This document shows, piece after piece, positions 44,903-54,374 of a DNA stretch of 64,000 nucleotides (positions within the stretch are counted from its first letter, which is position 1; the number at the start of each line of letters is the position of its first letter). The DNA lies in the NCBI GenBank assembly GCA_947503715.1, contig CANNER010000001.1, positions 806,001 to 870,000 of the forward strand, in the 5' to 3' direction. The translations under genes were made by a program, and so were the position numbers. Under the pieces are notes generated by a model. The model was not told the origin of the DNA and made no database searches. It saw nothing but the letters and a program-made list of their open reading frames with translations. The stretch comes from an uncultured Caulobacterales bacterium (lineage in GTDB: Bacteria > Pseudomonadota > Alphaproteobacteria > Caulobacterales > Maricaulaceae).

Positions 44903-47007
44903 CCCGCGCGCATCATCGCGATGCCGTAATCCTGTTCAAATAAATATAAGAGGGTCCGCGCCGCTTGCCCTCTAGGTGAAGTCAAACCCGGGTCTTTTTG
45001 TACGAGCAGCCGTGCGTCTTGAGTGGCAGTTTCTAACAAGTCTTTATGACGATCCAAATTGGCGAGTTTGAAATTCGGGACACCTGATTGTGCGGATCCC
45101 AATAGGTCGCCTGACCCCCGTAACTCCCAGTCTTTCTCCGCGATTAGGAACCCATCTTCGGATTGACGCATAATTTCCAAACGGGCTTTCCCATTTACCG
45201 AGAGCGGCCCCTGATACATGAGGAGACAGGAGGATTTCTTATCCGATCGTCCGACCCGTCCGCGAAGCTGATGAAGCTGCGCGAGGCCAAACCGTTCCGC
45301 ATGTTCTATGACAATGATGGTTGCATTGGGGGCGTCCACGCCGACCTCAATCACGGTCGTCGCGACAAGAATATCAAATTCGCCCGCCTTAAATCTCTGG
45401 CTCATCGCCTCTTTTTCCTGCGCTGAGAGGCGGCCATGGAGCAGTCCGACGCGCTCTCCAAATATTGCCGTGAGTTGGCGGTGCCGATCCTCAACAGAAG
45501 AGAGGTTTAGGACTTCGCTATCCTCAACCAACGGGCAGACCCAATAGACTTGATTCCCCTCTTTCAGGGCGCGGCCAACGCCATCAATGACGTTGTCCAA
45601 TCGTTCGAGCGGTAGGATAGCCGTCTCAATCGGGACTCGGCCTGCGGGTTTTTCGTCCAAGATTGAAATATCCAAATCACCGTAACTTGTCAGGGCCAGT
45701 GTCCGCGGAATGGGGGTTGCCGTCATGACTAGCAGGTCGGTCGCTTGTCCTTTCTCGGTCAGGCGCAGACGATCCCGAACACCGAAACGGTGCTGCTCAT
45801 CAATAATCACGAGGCCAAGATTTTTGAACTCGGCCTTGTCTTGGAATAGGGCGTGTGTGCCAACGATGACGTCAATATATCCCTCCACCATACCCGTCGC
45901 GAGAGCTTCTCTTGCCTTGCCCTTATCGCGACCCGTGACGGCTTCTACGGTAAGACCTGCGGGTTCGAGGAAGGTTCGCAATGTTTCAACATGCTGTCGG
46001 GCCAATATCTCTGTCGGCGCCATGAGCGCGGTCTGCACACCCGCCTCGGCCGCATAGGCGCAGGCGAGGGCGGCGACGAAGGTCTTGCCAGCTCCGACAT
46101 CCCCTTGAAGCAACCTTGCCATACGGTCGGGTGAGGACATATCTATCTTGATTTCTTCAAAGCTCCGGGCCTGTGCACCCGTTGGCGGGAAGGGTGCACC
46201 TTTTAGGACATCCTCGACATAATTGCCCGCAGACTTCAAAGAGCGCCCACCCAAACCGCGATGCCGTTCCCTGACTAGGGCCATGGCCAGTTGCTTGGCG
46301 AAGATTTCATCATAGGCGAGGCGGCGGCGGATGGGGCTGTCGGGGCTGATATCGACAGGATGTTCCGGGCGATGAAGCAGGGTCAGTGCCTCGTCATAAT
46401 CCGGCCAATCCTGTTGTGCCTTAAAGGCGGGATCGAGCCAGTCGCCAAGCTCCTCTCCGTCCAACACTTTATCCAACCCCGCATTGACGGACTTTCGCGC
46501 CACTTTCTGACCTAATCCTGCTGTGAGCGGGTAGAGCGTCTCCAGCTCCGGCAATTCCTCCGCCTTTTCCAAGGGCAGGACGTAATCCGGGTGGGTCATT
46601 TGGATTTCGGCATTAAAGACTTCGCATTTGCCGGAGATCAAACGCCGCGAGCCCTCCGGCATCATCTTTTCCATACTTTGCGGATAGGCTTTGAACCATG
46701 TCAGGGTCATGTCGCCCGTGTCGTCAAAAACGCGGACGCGGTAGGGGCGGTTCTTGGCATTCGGCGCGATGTGTTTCCCGACGGTCACTTCGAAGGTCGC
46801 GATATCGCCTTCCAATGCGCCCGCAATCGTCGGGCGGTTCGTGCGGTCGATTAATCCGGATGGCGGCGTCAGGACAAGATCCCGCACGCGCGGCCCCATG
46901 GCGCGCGTCAGGGCCTCGGCCGTTTTCTCGCCCACGCCTTTCAACGCCGTTACATCGGCGAAATAGGCGTTGAGCGCAGCAGGTCTGACGGCGGGTGAAC
47001 GGGACAT
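44899..47007 (-). CDS. recG: ATP-dependent DNA helicase RecG
   Basis: 702 residues from the ATG at 47007 (MSRSPAVRPAALNAYFADV); the longer frame to 47103 runs under sdhE and lacks family similarity. RecG remodels stalled forks. The wedge/OB domain (about 60-160) precedes the helicase core: GDVGAGKTFVAALA (Walker A), VIIDEQHRFGVRDR, MTATPIPRTLA and HQLRGRVGRSDKKSSCLL. It is divergent from sdhE, with 71 bases between the starts. Confidence 0.97.
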   Translation of the reverse strand: MSRSPAVRPAALNAYFADVTALKGVGEKTAEALTRAMGPRVRDLVLTPPSGLIDRTNRPTIAGALEGDIATFEVTVGKHIAPNAKNRPYRVRVFDDTGDMTLTWFKAYPQSMEKMMPEGSRRLISGKCEVFNAEIQMTHPDYVLPLEKAEELPELETLYPLTAGLGQKVARKSVNAGLDKVLDGEELGDWLDPAFKAQQDWPDYDEALTLLHRPEHPVDISPDSPIRRRLAYDEIFAKQLAMALVRERHRGLGGRSLKSAGNYVEDVLKGAPFPPTGAQARSFEEIKIDMSSPDRMARLLQGDVGAGKTFVAALACAYAAEAGVQTALMAPTEILARQHVETLRTFLEPAGLTVEAVTGRDKGKAREALATGMVEGYIDVIVGTHALFQDKAEFKNLGLVIIDEQHRFGVRDRLRLTEKGQATDLLVMTATPIPRTLALTSYGDLDISILDEKPAGRVPIETAILPLERLDNVIDGVGRALKEGNQVYWVCPLVEDSEVLNLSSVEDRHRQLTAIFGERVGLLHGRLSAQEKEAMSQRFKAGEFDILVATTVIEVGVDAPNATIIVIEHAERFGLAQLHQLRGRVGRSDKKSSCLLMYQGPLSVNGKARLEIMRQSEDGFLIAEKDWELRGSGDLLGSAQSGVPNFKLANLDRHKDLLETATQDARLLVQKDPGLTSPRGQAARTLLYLFEQDYGIAMMRAG

Positions 47008-47078
47008 ATCGCCCTGATGACGGGAAAATCTCATCCGCACAAGTGACAGCCGCGTTTCACCTCTATATGAGGCGCAAC

Positions 47079-47345
47079 ATGACCGAAACTGATATGCAAA
47101 CACGCCGCAAAAGACTCGTCTATCGTGCCAATTATCGGGGCTTCAAAGAGGCTGATATGATTCTGGGAGGCTTCGCGAAAGCGCATATGGAGACGATGAC
47201 GGATGCGGAAGTTATCATGTTCGAAGACCTCCTCGGCGCGAAGGACCACGATATTTATGCGTGGATTATGGAAACACTCCCCGTGCCCGCCAATTACGAC
47301 ACGCCGCTCTTGGAACGTTTACGCACGTTCAATCCTATAGCTTAA
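47079..47345 (+). CDS. sdhE: Succinate dehydrogenase flavinylation factor SdhE
   Basis: 88 residues from the ATG at 47079, chosen for the GAGG seven bases upstream and because it gives the usual family length. The diagnostic RGFKEADMILGGFA contains the conserved RGxxE motif. It helps attach FAD to SdhA. The order recG-sdhE-mfd is conserved in alphaproteobacteria. Confidence 0.95.
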   Translation: MTETDMQTRRKRLVYRANYRGFKEADMILGGFAKAHMETMTDAEVIMFEDLLGAKDHDIYAWIMETLPVPANYDTPLLERLRTFNPIA

Positions 47346-47349
47346 AAAC

Positions 47350-50300
47350 ATGCAAATTCAGCTCTCCCGATATATCGGGCCGGAAAAGACATTAACCGCT
47401 TCGGGATTACCCGAGGGGGCGGATGCTCTGGCCTTCACCCGCGCGGTTAAACGCGACAAGAAACCTGCGCTTTTTATTGCGCGGGATGATGCGCGGGCGG
47501 CCGCTTTTGCATCGGCCTGTCGGTTCTTTGCGCCGGATGTTCCTGTACTGTCTCTGCCAGCTTGGGATTGTCTGCCCTATGACCGAGTGTCGCCGAGCCG
47601 GACATTGGCCGCGCGACGGGCCGGGGCGCTGTTCTTTCTCACGACAATAGACCGAACCAAGCCCTACATTATCGTCACAACGATTAGCGGCGCGATGCAG
47701 AATGTCCCGCCGCGCGGGGTCATCGCAAGTGCGGGCCTCCACGCCAAAGTCGGCGAGGATATGGAGCGGGAGCGGATTGAGACCTACCTGACAAATAACG
47801 GCTATAGTCGCGCATCCACAGTTGTCGAGGCAGGTGATTTCGCTGTCCGAGGCGGTATCGTCGATATCTTCCCACCTACGGAACGCGTGCCACTGCGCCT
47901 CGATTTCTTTGGCGACGAGATCGAGAGTATCCGTGAGTTTGATGTGGACAGTCAGCGGACCTCGGCTTCTCGCTCCGAACTGACGCTCGCCCCTGTGTCT
48001 GAGGTCTTTATGACCGAGGAGTCTATCAGCAATTTCCGTAGGAATTATATTGCCTCATTCGGGGGCGGTGTGAGCCGTGACCCGATCTATGCCGCCGTGG
48101 TCGAAGGCATTCGTCCGCAGGGAATCGAACATTACCTCCCGCTTTTTTACGATCATGTCGAAACCGTCTTTGATTATCTTGGTCCGGACATCCTCGTAGG
48201 TTTGGACGGATTGCTCACGGAAGCCAAACGAGAGCGTATTGATCTGATTGAGGACTTCTACACCTCCCGCAAGGAACATGCCGATGCCCGCGATAGCGGC
48301 AGTGGCGATCCGTCCAAAATGGCGGGGCTTTACCGTCCACTGCCTGTGGATGCGCTCTATCTGGATGAGTTGAACTGGGACGAAGCCCTCGCCAATCTGC
48401 GCCAACGGCAGCATACGCCATTCGATAGCCCCGATGAGAACGTCATCGATTTCGGCGGTAAGCCGTCCCGTAATTTCTCCGCAGAACGTCGGACCGAAGG
48501 CGTGAATGTCTTTGAAGTCGCGGCACAGCATATCAATGAATTGAAGGATGCTGGCCAACGCGTTTGGCTCGGCTGTTGGACGGATGGATCCCGCGAACGA
48601 CTGGCAAGCGTTTTTGAGGATCAGAATCTGATTGTTCCCAAGGTGGAGCCACAAGCGGCGCGGGACAGCAAGCCCGGTTCTGTTCGCGCGGTGATTTTAC
48701 CGATTGAAAATGGGTTTACGCTCGGTGCGCTGTCTATCTTGTCTGAGCAGGATATTCTCGGCGATCGCCTGATTAATCGCGGGCGAAAGCGAAAGGCGAA
48801 GAACTTCATTGCGGAAGCCGCCTCACTCTCGCCCGGTGATCTTATTGTCCATATCGATCACGGCTTGGGACGATATTTGGGTCTCAAGACTTTGCAGGTT
48901 GGCGACGCCCCGCATGACTGTCTTGAACTGGAATATGCGGGCGAGGCGAAACTCTATCTGCCCGTCGAGAACATCGAACTTCTCTCGCGTTATGGCAGTG
49001 CAGGGGACGGCGCCGTTCTGGACCGCCTCGGCAGTGCTGCATGGCAGGCGCGGAAGTCGAAAGCCAAAGGTCGCCTCCGCGAAATGGCGGCAGGCCTCAT
49101 CAAGATTGCGGCGAAACGTGCCTTGCGTCGGGCCGACCCGATAACACCGGATGAGTCGACCTATAACGAATTCGCAGCCCGTTTCCCTTACATCGAGACC
49201 GATGACCAATTGCATGCAATTGATGATGTTTACAAAGACCTTGCCAGCGGTCGTCCTATGGACCGTTTGATTTGCGGGGATGTTGGTTTTGGGAAAACCG
49301 AAGTCGCGCTGCGGGCCGCATTCGCCGTCGCTATGGCCGGGCAACAGGTCGCGATTGTTGCACCAACGACCATTCTTTCTCGCCAGCATTTCAAAACATT
49401 CCTCGCGAGGTTCAGGGGTTGGCCAGTGGAAGTGCGTCAACTCTCTCGCTTGGTCAGTGCGAAAGAGGCGAAGCAGACGAAGGAAGACCTCGCCAGCGGC
49501 AAAGTTGATATCATCATCGGGACCCACGCGCTTCTAGCCAAAACAGTGAAGTTTTCCCAACTTGGCTTGGTCATCGTCGATGAAGAACAACGGTTTGGTG
49601 TCCAACATAAGGAGCGATTAAAGTCCCTTCGTGCGGACGTTCACGTCCTGACTCTGACGGCGACGCCCATTCCGCGTACCTTGCAAATGGCGCTTTCCGG
49701 TATTCGTGAACTCTCCCTCATCGCGACGCCTCCCGTCGACCGTCTCGCCATTCGCACATACGTAACACCGTGGGATGAAGTGTCTCTGCGCAAAGCTCTA
49801 TTGCGGGAGAAATATCGCGGCGGGCAGTCCTATTTCATCTGCCCGCGTATCGCCGATATTCCCCGTATCGAAGAATTCATGCGCAATGCCGTGCCAGAAG
49901 TAAAATATATCATCGCCCACGGCCAGATGGCGGCGGGCGCGTTGGAAGACATCATGACAGCCTTTTACGACGGCGAATATGATGTGCTGATTTCCACCTC
50001 GATCATCGAAAGCGGGATTGATATTCCGTCCGCCAATACAATGATTATTTATCGCTCTGATCGTTTCGGCCTCGCACAGCTTTACCAGATGCGCGGTCGG
50101 GTGGGTCGGTCCAAGGTCAGGGCCTATGCCTATCTAACCATGCCGGAAGCGCAGATTGCGACGGAAGGGGCGCTGAAACGCCTCAAGATTTTGCAGTCAC
50201 TCGACAATCTCGGTGCGGGTTTTACATTGGCTAGTCACGATCTGGATATGCGGGGTGGCGGCAATCCACTTGGTGAGGAACAATCCGGTCACATCAAGGA

Positions 50301-50841
50301 TTTAGGTGTCGAACTGTACCAACATATGCTGGAAGAAGCCGTCGCCGAACTCCGTGATGATGAGGAAATGGTGCGTGACGAAACTTGGACGCCGCAAGTC
50401 AATGTCGGTGTCGCGGTCCTGATCCCGGAAGCCTATATTCCTGACCTCAATCTTCGTCTCGCGACCTATCGCCGGATTGCGGATATTGAGGATAATGAAC
50501 AATCAAATGCTTTGGCGGCGGAATTGATTGATAGATTTGGCAAGATACCGGAAGAAGTCGACCACCTTCTAAAAGTCATGAAAATCAAGCGCCTCTGCCG
50601 TAAATCACATGTTGCCAAGGTCGATGCCGGGCCAAAAGGCGTCGTGATGCATATGCGTCATGAGGATATCAAAGACCCGTCTATTATTATGAACGCCATC
50701 ACTACGAATAATGGCTGGCGGTTACGGCCAGACCAAACGATCCTTGTGATGGGGAATTTTCAGGATCCGAAACATCGCTTGCGCGGCACAGAACGGGCAG
50801 TCGCGGCTCTTATACCAGAAGCAAAACGTAAAGTCGCCTAA
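47350..50841 (+). CDS. mfd: Transcription-repair coupling factor Mfd
   Basis: 1163 residues. It removes RNA polymerase stalled at lesions and recruits UvrA. The UvrB-like N-terminal part (VFLSLP-type WDCLPYDRVSPS), the RNA-polymerase-interacting domain LSPGDLIVHIDHGLGRYLG, helicase motifs GDVGFGKTEVALRAAF, VDEEQRFGVQHKERL, TATPIPRTLQMAL and QMRGRVGRSKVRAYAYL, and the C-terminal TRCF domain are all present. Full length. It overlaps the convergent PopA-like gene by four bases. Confidence 0.98.
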   Translation: MQIQLSRYIGPEKTLTASGLPEGADALAFTRAVKRDKKPALFIARDDARAAAFASACRFFAPDVPVLSLPAWDCLPYDRVSPSRTLAARRAGALFFLTTIDRTKPYIIVTTISGAMQNVPPRGVIASAGLHAKVGEDMERERIETYLTNNGYSRASTVVEAGDFAVRGGIVDIFPPTERVPLRLDFFGDEIESIREFDVDSQRTSASRSELTLAPVSEVFMTEESISNFRRNYIASFGGGVSRDPIYAAVVEGIRPQGIEHYLPLFYDHVETVFDYLGPDILVGLDGLLTEAKRERIDLIEDFYTSRKEHADARDSGSGDPSKMAGLYRPLPVDALYLDELNWDEALANLRQRQHTPFDSPDENVIDFGGKPSRNFSAERRTEGVNVFEVAAQHINELKDAGQRVWLGCWTDGSRERLASVFEDQNLIVPKVEPQAARDSKPGSVRAVILPIENGFTLGALSILSEQDILGDRLINRGRKRKAKNFIAEAASLSPGDLIVHIDHGLGRYLGLKTLQVGDAPHDCLELEYAGEAKLYLPVENIELLSRYGSAGDGAVLDRLGSAAWQARKSKAKGRLREMAAGLIKIAAKRALRRADPITPDESTYNEFAARFPYIETDDQLHAIDDVYKDLASGRPMDRLICGDVGFGKTEVALRAAFAVAMAGQQVAIVAPTTILSRQHFKTFLARFRGWPVEVRQLSRLVSAKEAKQTKEDLASGKVDIIIGTHALLAKTVKFSQLGLVIVDEEQRFGVQHKERLKSLRADVHVLTLTATPIPRTLQMALSGIRELSLIATPPVDRLAIRTYVTPWDEVSLRKALLREKYRGGQSYFICPRIADIPRIEEFMRNAVPEVKYIIAHGQMAAGALEDIMTAFYDGEYDVLISTSIIESGIDIPSANTMIIYRSDRFGLAQLYQMRGRVGRSKVRAYAYLTMPEAQIATEGALKRLKILQSLDNLGAGFTLASHDLDMRGGGNPLGEEQSGHIKDLGVELYQHMLEEAVAELRDDEEMVRDETWTPQVNVGVAVLIPEAYIPDLNLRLATYRRIADIEDNEQSNALAAELIDRFGKIPEEVDHLLKVMKIKRLCRKSHVAKVDAGPKGVVMHMRHEDIKDPSIIMNAITTNNGWRLRPDQTILVMGNFQDPKHRLRGTERAVAALIPEAKRKVA

Positions 50842-52211
50842 ACCGAAGCCTGTTCCAATTCGTGAAGAAGGCTTCTGAGCGCTTGCGACGCTGTCTCGCC
50901 TGACTTGACTTCCAATATTGCTGTGGAGGCGGAAAGGGTTAGAGCCGTAATGCCCGCGCTAGTCGTTTTGAAGGAAAACGTTTCGAGGAGCGGTTTTATC
51001 CGGTCTAAAACATGCTGGGCATCTAATTCCGATGTCTCATTCAAAGCCATGAGAAAACCATCTTCATGGCGACAGACAACATCCTGCATCCGGACCATGT
51101 CTTGAATCATTACGCCGGTTTCAACGAGCGCATTTTCAATACTGTCATTCTCAATGGTATCAAAACTATCGGGTGTGAAACTCAGACCTATCAGAGATAG
51201 ATTCTGCTGTGTTTTCGCAGCATAATCAACACATCTCACAAGATGCGCATCAAAAAAGGTGCGGGAGAAAACAGTCCCTGAGCCATCGCGATGTTTATCT
51301 GAGACGAGTTCAAACAATTCCCGTTTCATTTGCTCATGCACGCGGTGGTAATTCGCGAGCTCGAGAATACGCCCTCTGATTTCCTCGGGTTCAGCCTTCA
51401 CACTGACAATGTCGCGGGCGCCCCGTGCATAGGCGGTATCGCGGTCCTCAAAGGAGTCATTGACAAGGAAGAGAGTTGGCACGTGGTAGAGTTTTGTATT
51501 TTTGCGCATCGTCTCGGAAATGCTCAGCGCGGGCTCCGGTTGCTCTAAGGCATTCATTATGACGGCATCAAAAGGATCGCCGTGGAGATAATCAAAAGCG
51601 GAAAAACTGGTAAAGGCGGCCACGACCTCGACACCCTTATCCTGCAGGGCATTTATTACGACCATGAAGGCGGGAGAGGCTTTGCCGATAAACAAAACGC
51701 GGAAAGGACGGTCGGGGGACATATCGCCCAATTCTACGTCTTCATTGAAATCTTCGCGTAATGTCGCGACGCGTCGATGAATTTCAGCCTCTATCGTTCC
51801 CAAGCGGATCATGCTGCTCACACGGTTGGCGATTTGCGAGGCATGCATCGGGGCAAAAACCGTCGAGTCAAATTCGTCGGTCAGGCCTTTGGCAGGTCTG
51901 GAGAGCGCTCCAATTAAGGGTAATTGACGGGGCGCGTAATGTTGCCGAACGACCTTCGCGATCTTAGGAGACATCTCGACATAATCCGTGAGATGGCAGA
52001 GTATCGCGTCCGGCGCCTTGACCGGCGTGGAGGTCAGTGTTCGGCCATCGAACAAACAGAGCAAAACATCGAAATCCAAGCCCCGAAGAGAAACTGCTAC
52101 GGACCGACTGGCGGCCGGATTGTCTGAGACAATCAATATCCGCGTCTTCGGAGATTTCGAACCGAGAAGTTTGCGACGGGCGGGAATCACTTTTTGAGCA
52201 AGAGCGGACAT
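50838..52211 (-). CDS. PleD/PopA-like protein: two degenerate receiver domains plus inactive GGDEF domain with intact I-site
   Basis: 457 residues. Residues 24-140 and 170-290 resemble CheY-like receivers (RILIVSDNPAASRSV; RVLFIGKASPAF), but the phospho-acceptor positions read His73 (PDAILCH) and Asn220 (FDAVIMN). The C-terminal ~160 residues have the GGDEF fold, yet the catalytic loop reads CRHEDGFLMAL in place of RxGGEEF. The product-inhibition motif is kept: RMQD (374-377) just upstream. Receiver-receiver-dead GGDEF with I-site is the architecture of Caulobacter PopA, a c-di-GMP effector that helps deliver CtrA to ClpXP; PleD has the same layout but is active. A c-di-GMP receptor role in the cell cycle is inferred. 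Confidence 0.8.
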   Translation of the reverse strand: MSALAQKVIPARRKLLGSKSPKTRILIVSDNPAASRSVAVSLRGLDFDVLLCLFDGRTLTSTPVKAPDAILCHLTDYVEMSPKIAKVVRQHYAPRQLPLIGALSRPAKGLTDEFDSTVFAPMHASQIANRVSSMIRLGTIEAEIHRRVATLREDFNEDVELGDMSPDRPFRVLFIGKASPAFMVVINALQDKGVEVVAAFTSFSAFDYLHGDPFDAVIMNALEQPEPALSISETMRKNTKLYHVPTLFLVNDSFEDRDTAYARGARDIVSVKAEPEEIRGRILELANYHRVHEQMKRELFELVSDKHRDGSGTVFSRTFFDAHLVRCVDYAAKTQQNLSLIGLSFTPDSFDTIENDSIENALVETGVMIQDMVRMQDVVCRHEDGFLMALNETSELDAQHVLDRIKPLLETFSFKTTSAGITALTLSASTAILEVKSGETASQALRSLLHELEQASV

Positions 52212-52249
52212 GGGGAAAACCCTATGTTCGAATTCCTACCAGCTTGTTA

Positions 52250-52271
52250 ACCACGTCTGTGAAGACGTGGT
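52250..52271 (-). terminator. Hairpin downstream of the M2 peptidase gene
   Basis: ACCACGTCT pairs perfectly with AGACGTGGT (9 bp) around the GNRA-type loop GTGA, seven bases beyond the stop codon of the M2 peptidase in its reading direction. The following T-tract is poor (TTAAC). Probable 3' end or processing hairpin. Confidence 0.5.
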
Positions 52272-52277
52272 CACGTT

Positions 52278-54212
52278 TTACCACCCGCAGGTTCGGTCTT
52301 TGTTTTCTTCTTGCAAGTAAGTCATCACGGGGGCGAAATATTCGAGAATCGCAGAGCCGTCCATTTCCCGTGTGCCCGTGAACGCTTCGAGCGCATCCGG
52401 CCAAGGTTTTGACGCGCCCATTTCCATCATCGTGTTGAACTTTTCGCCGACTTCTTTGTTCCCGTAAACGGAACATCGGTGGAGCGGGCCCTCGAAGCCG
52501 GCCTGCTCACATGCGGCCTGATGGAACTGGAACTGTAAAATATGGGCGAGGAAGTAGCGCATATAGGGCGTGTTGCCCGGAATGTGATATTTCGCACCGG
52601 GATCAAATGCATCCGTGGGACGGTCTGCAGGCGGCTTGAGCCCCTGATACTTCTCGCGCAATTCCCACCAACCATCATTATACTCAGACGGAGAATAGGT
52701 CCCGTCAAAGACTTTCCAACGCCATTGATCCACCATCAGACCGAAGGGCAGAAACGCGACTTTGTCCATGGCCTGCCGCATGAGTAGCGCAAGATCGGCG
52801 TCTTCACCCGGAACGGCATCCGCGTCGAGCAAACCGATCTCCACCAAGTATTCCGGTGTGATCGATAGAGCAATCATATCGCCAATGGCTTCGTGGAAGC
52901 CATCATTGGCCCCGTCATGGAAAAAGGCCGATTGGTCTTTATAGGCGCGTTGATAGAAATTATGACCGAGTTCATGATGAACCGTTGAGAAATCTTCTCC
53001 GTTCACTTTCGTGCACATCTTAATGCGAACATCATCTTGCGCGTCGATATTCCAGGCTGAGGCATGGCAGACGACTTCGCGGTCTTCCGGCTTAGTGATC
53101 AAAGACCGCTCATAAAATGTGTCAGGCAGAGGCTCAAATCCCATAGAGGTGAAAAACTGCTCAGCCGTTTTGACCATTTTCAGCGCGTCATAATCATTTT
53201 CGACGAGGAGTTCTGTGACATCGACCCCTTTACCGCCGCCTTCGGGCGCGACATCGTCATAAACATTACCCCAGCTTTGACCCCACATATTGCCGAGAAC
53301 ATCTGCACGAATGGGTTCATCCAATGGTACAATCTCGTCGCCATATTTTCCGTTGAGTTCTGCCCGAACATAGCAATGCAACTCGTCATAGAGCGGTTTG
53401 ACCTGTCCCCAGAGACGATCAGCTTCTTCCGCAAAAGCCTCCGCATCCATATCGTAACCCGCGCGCCAGAGATCGCCCGCATCTTTAAAGCCAAGCTCTT
53501 GCGCGCCTTCATTGATGATTTCGACCATGCGAGCGTAATCTTTTTTCATGCTGGGCGAGACAGTCCGCCAGCCCTCCCACACGGCTTGCAATTCCGCCGG
53601 ATCATCAGATGTCGCAATGATGTCAGAGGCCTCATAGAGTGATAGCGTCTTGCCATTCATCTCAAACGTTCCCGTGCCGTAAGCACTGTCCAAGCGCGTC
53701 ATGATCTGCGCCAGTTCTTTTGCAGCCGCGGGATTATCCGGCGCAGGGAAGTTTGATCCGCGCAATAGTCCGTTCATTTTCCGGCGCATATCCGCAGGAA
53801 GGTTTAGACTGTTAAAACGCTTGGCCTCTTTCGAAAGCCGTGTTGACAGTTTCGCACCTTGCTCGGCCATGCGGGCTTCAAGTGCATTTGTATCCTGCGT
53901 GATAAAGTTGGCTTTTACCCAAGCCGTTTGTGCGGCGAATTTTCCAAATTCTGAAATCTCGGTCTCCGCATTTTCGAGAAACTCTTTCGCTTCCTGCACA
54001 GTTGGTGCGGATTGCGCCGTCGCGCCCATTGTCTGTTTCGAGGCCTCCATTAATTCTGAGCCTGTTTTGGTTGCGTCCGTTACAATCGTTTCTATAGCAT
54101 CCGGGTCCGTCGTGACCGTTTCCGGGGCATCCGTTGCAGCCGGACAGCCTGCAAGGAAAAGCGCAGAGAGGCACAGGGCCGATGCGGAAAGAAGGTTGGC
54201 TTTAATTTTCAT
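52278..54212 (-). CDS. M2 family peptidyl-dipeptidase (angiotensin-converting-enzyme-like) lipoprotein
   Basis: 644 residues from the ATG at 54212, behind GAGGA; an in-frame start at 54257 would put 15 extra residues before the signal. The lipoprotein signal ends in LAGC. The zinc site is HHELGHNFYQRAYKDQ (HExxH), with the third ligand in FHEAIGDMIALS. The C-terminal WRWKVFDG and FQFHQAACEQAG blocks match ACE. Bacterial M2 enzymes release dipeptides from peptide C-termini, here probably in the periplasm for peptide scavenging (inference). Confidence 0.95.
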   Translation of the reverse strand: MKIKANLLSASALCLSALFLAGCPAATDAPETVTTDPDAIETIVTDATKTGSELMEASKQTMGATAQSAPTVQEAKEFLENAETEISEFGKFAAQTAWVKANFITQDTNALEARMAEQGAKLSTRLSKEAKRFNSLNLPADMRRKMNGLLRGSNFPAPDNPAAAKELAQIMTRLDSAYGTGTFEMNGKTLSLYEASDIIATSDDPAELQAVWEGWRTVSPSMKKDYARMVEIINEGAQELGFKDAGDLWRAGYDMDAEAFAEEADRLWGQVKPLYDELHCYVRAELNGKYGDEIVPLDEPIRADVLGNMWGQSWGNVYDDVAPEGGGKGVDVTELLVENDYDALKMVKTAEQFFTSMGFEPLPDTFYERSLITKPEDREVVCHASAWNIDAQDDVRIKMCTKVNGEDFSTVHHELGHNFYQRAYKDQSAFFHDGANDGFHEAIGDMIALSITPEYLVEIGLLDADAVPGEDADLALLMRQAMDKVAFLPFGLMVDQWRWKVFDGTYSPSEYNDGWWELREKYQGLKPPADRPTDAFDPGAKYHIPGNTPYMRYFLAHILQFQFHQAACEQAGFEGPLHRCSVYGNKEVGEKFNTMMEMGASKPWPDALEAFTGTREMDGSAILEYFAPVMTYLQEENKDRTCGW

Positions 54213-54374
54213 GGCATCCTCTAAATTCTGCGTCCGTGTCTTACGCACGTTCTGCAATCCTTTTGTCTTTGCTTAGTCGTAAACAGAGGGCAGTAACGGT
54301 TCAAGAACACAGTCAAAACGAGGCGCGATTCCAAGCGCTTTCATTGATGAGTGCGACCAAAAGGACACATTTTC

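Noticed and set aside
47008-47103. Longer RecG N-terminus starting at 47103
   Set aside because: The extra residues are unlike RecG and would run under the SdhE ribosome site and start; the ATG at 47007 gives a normal RecG start.
48055-48654. Minus-strand frame of 199 codons inside mfd
   Set aside because: Shadow of mfd; no ribosome site and no recognisable domain.
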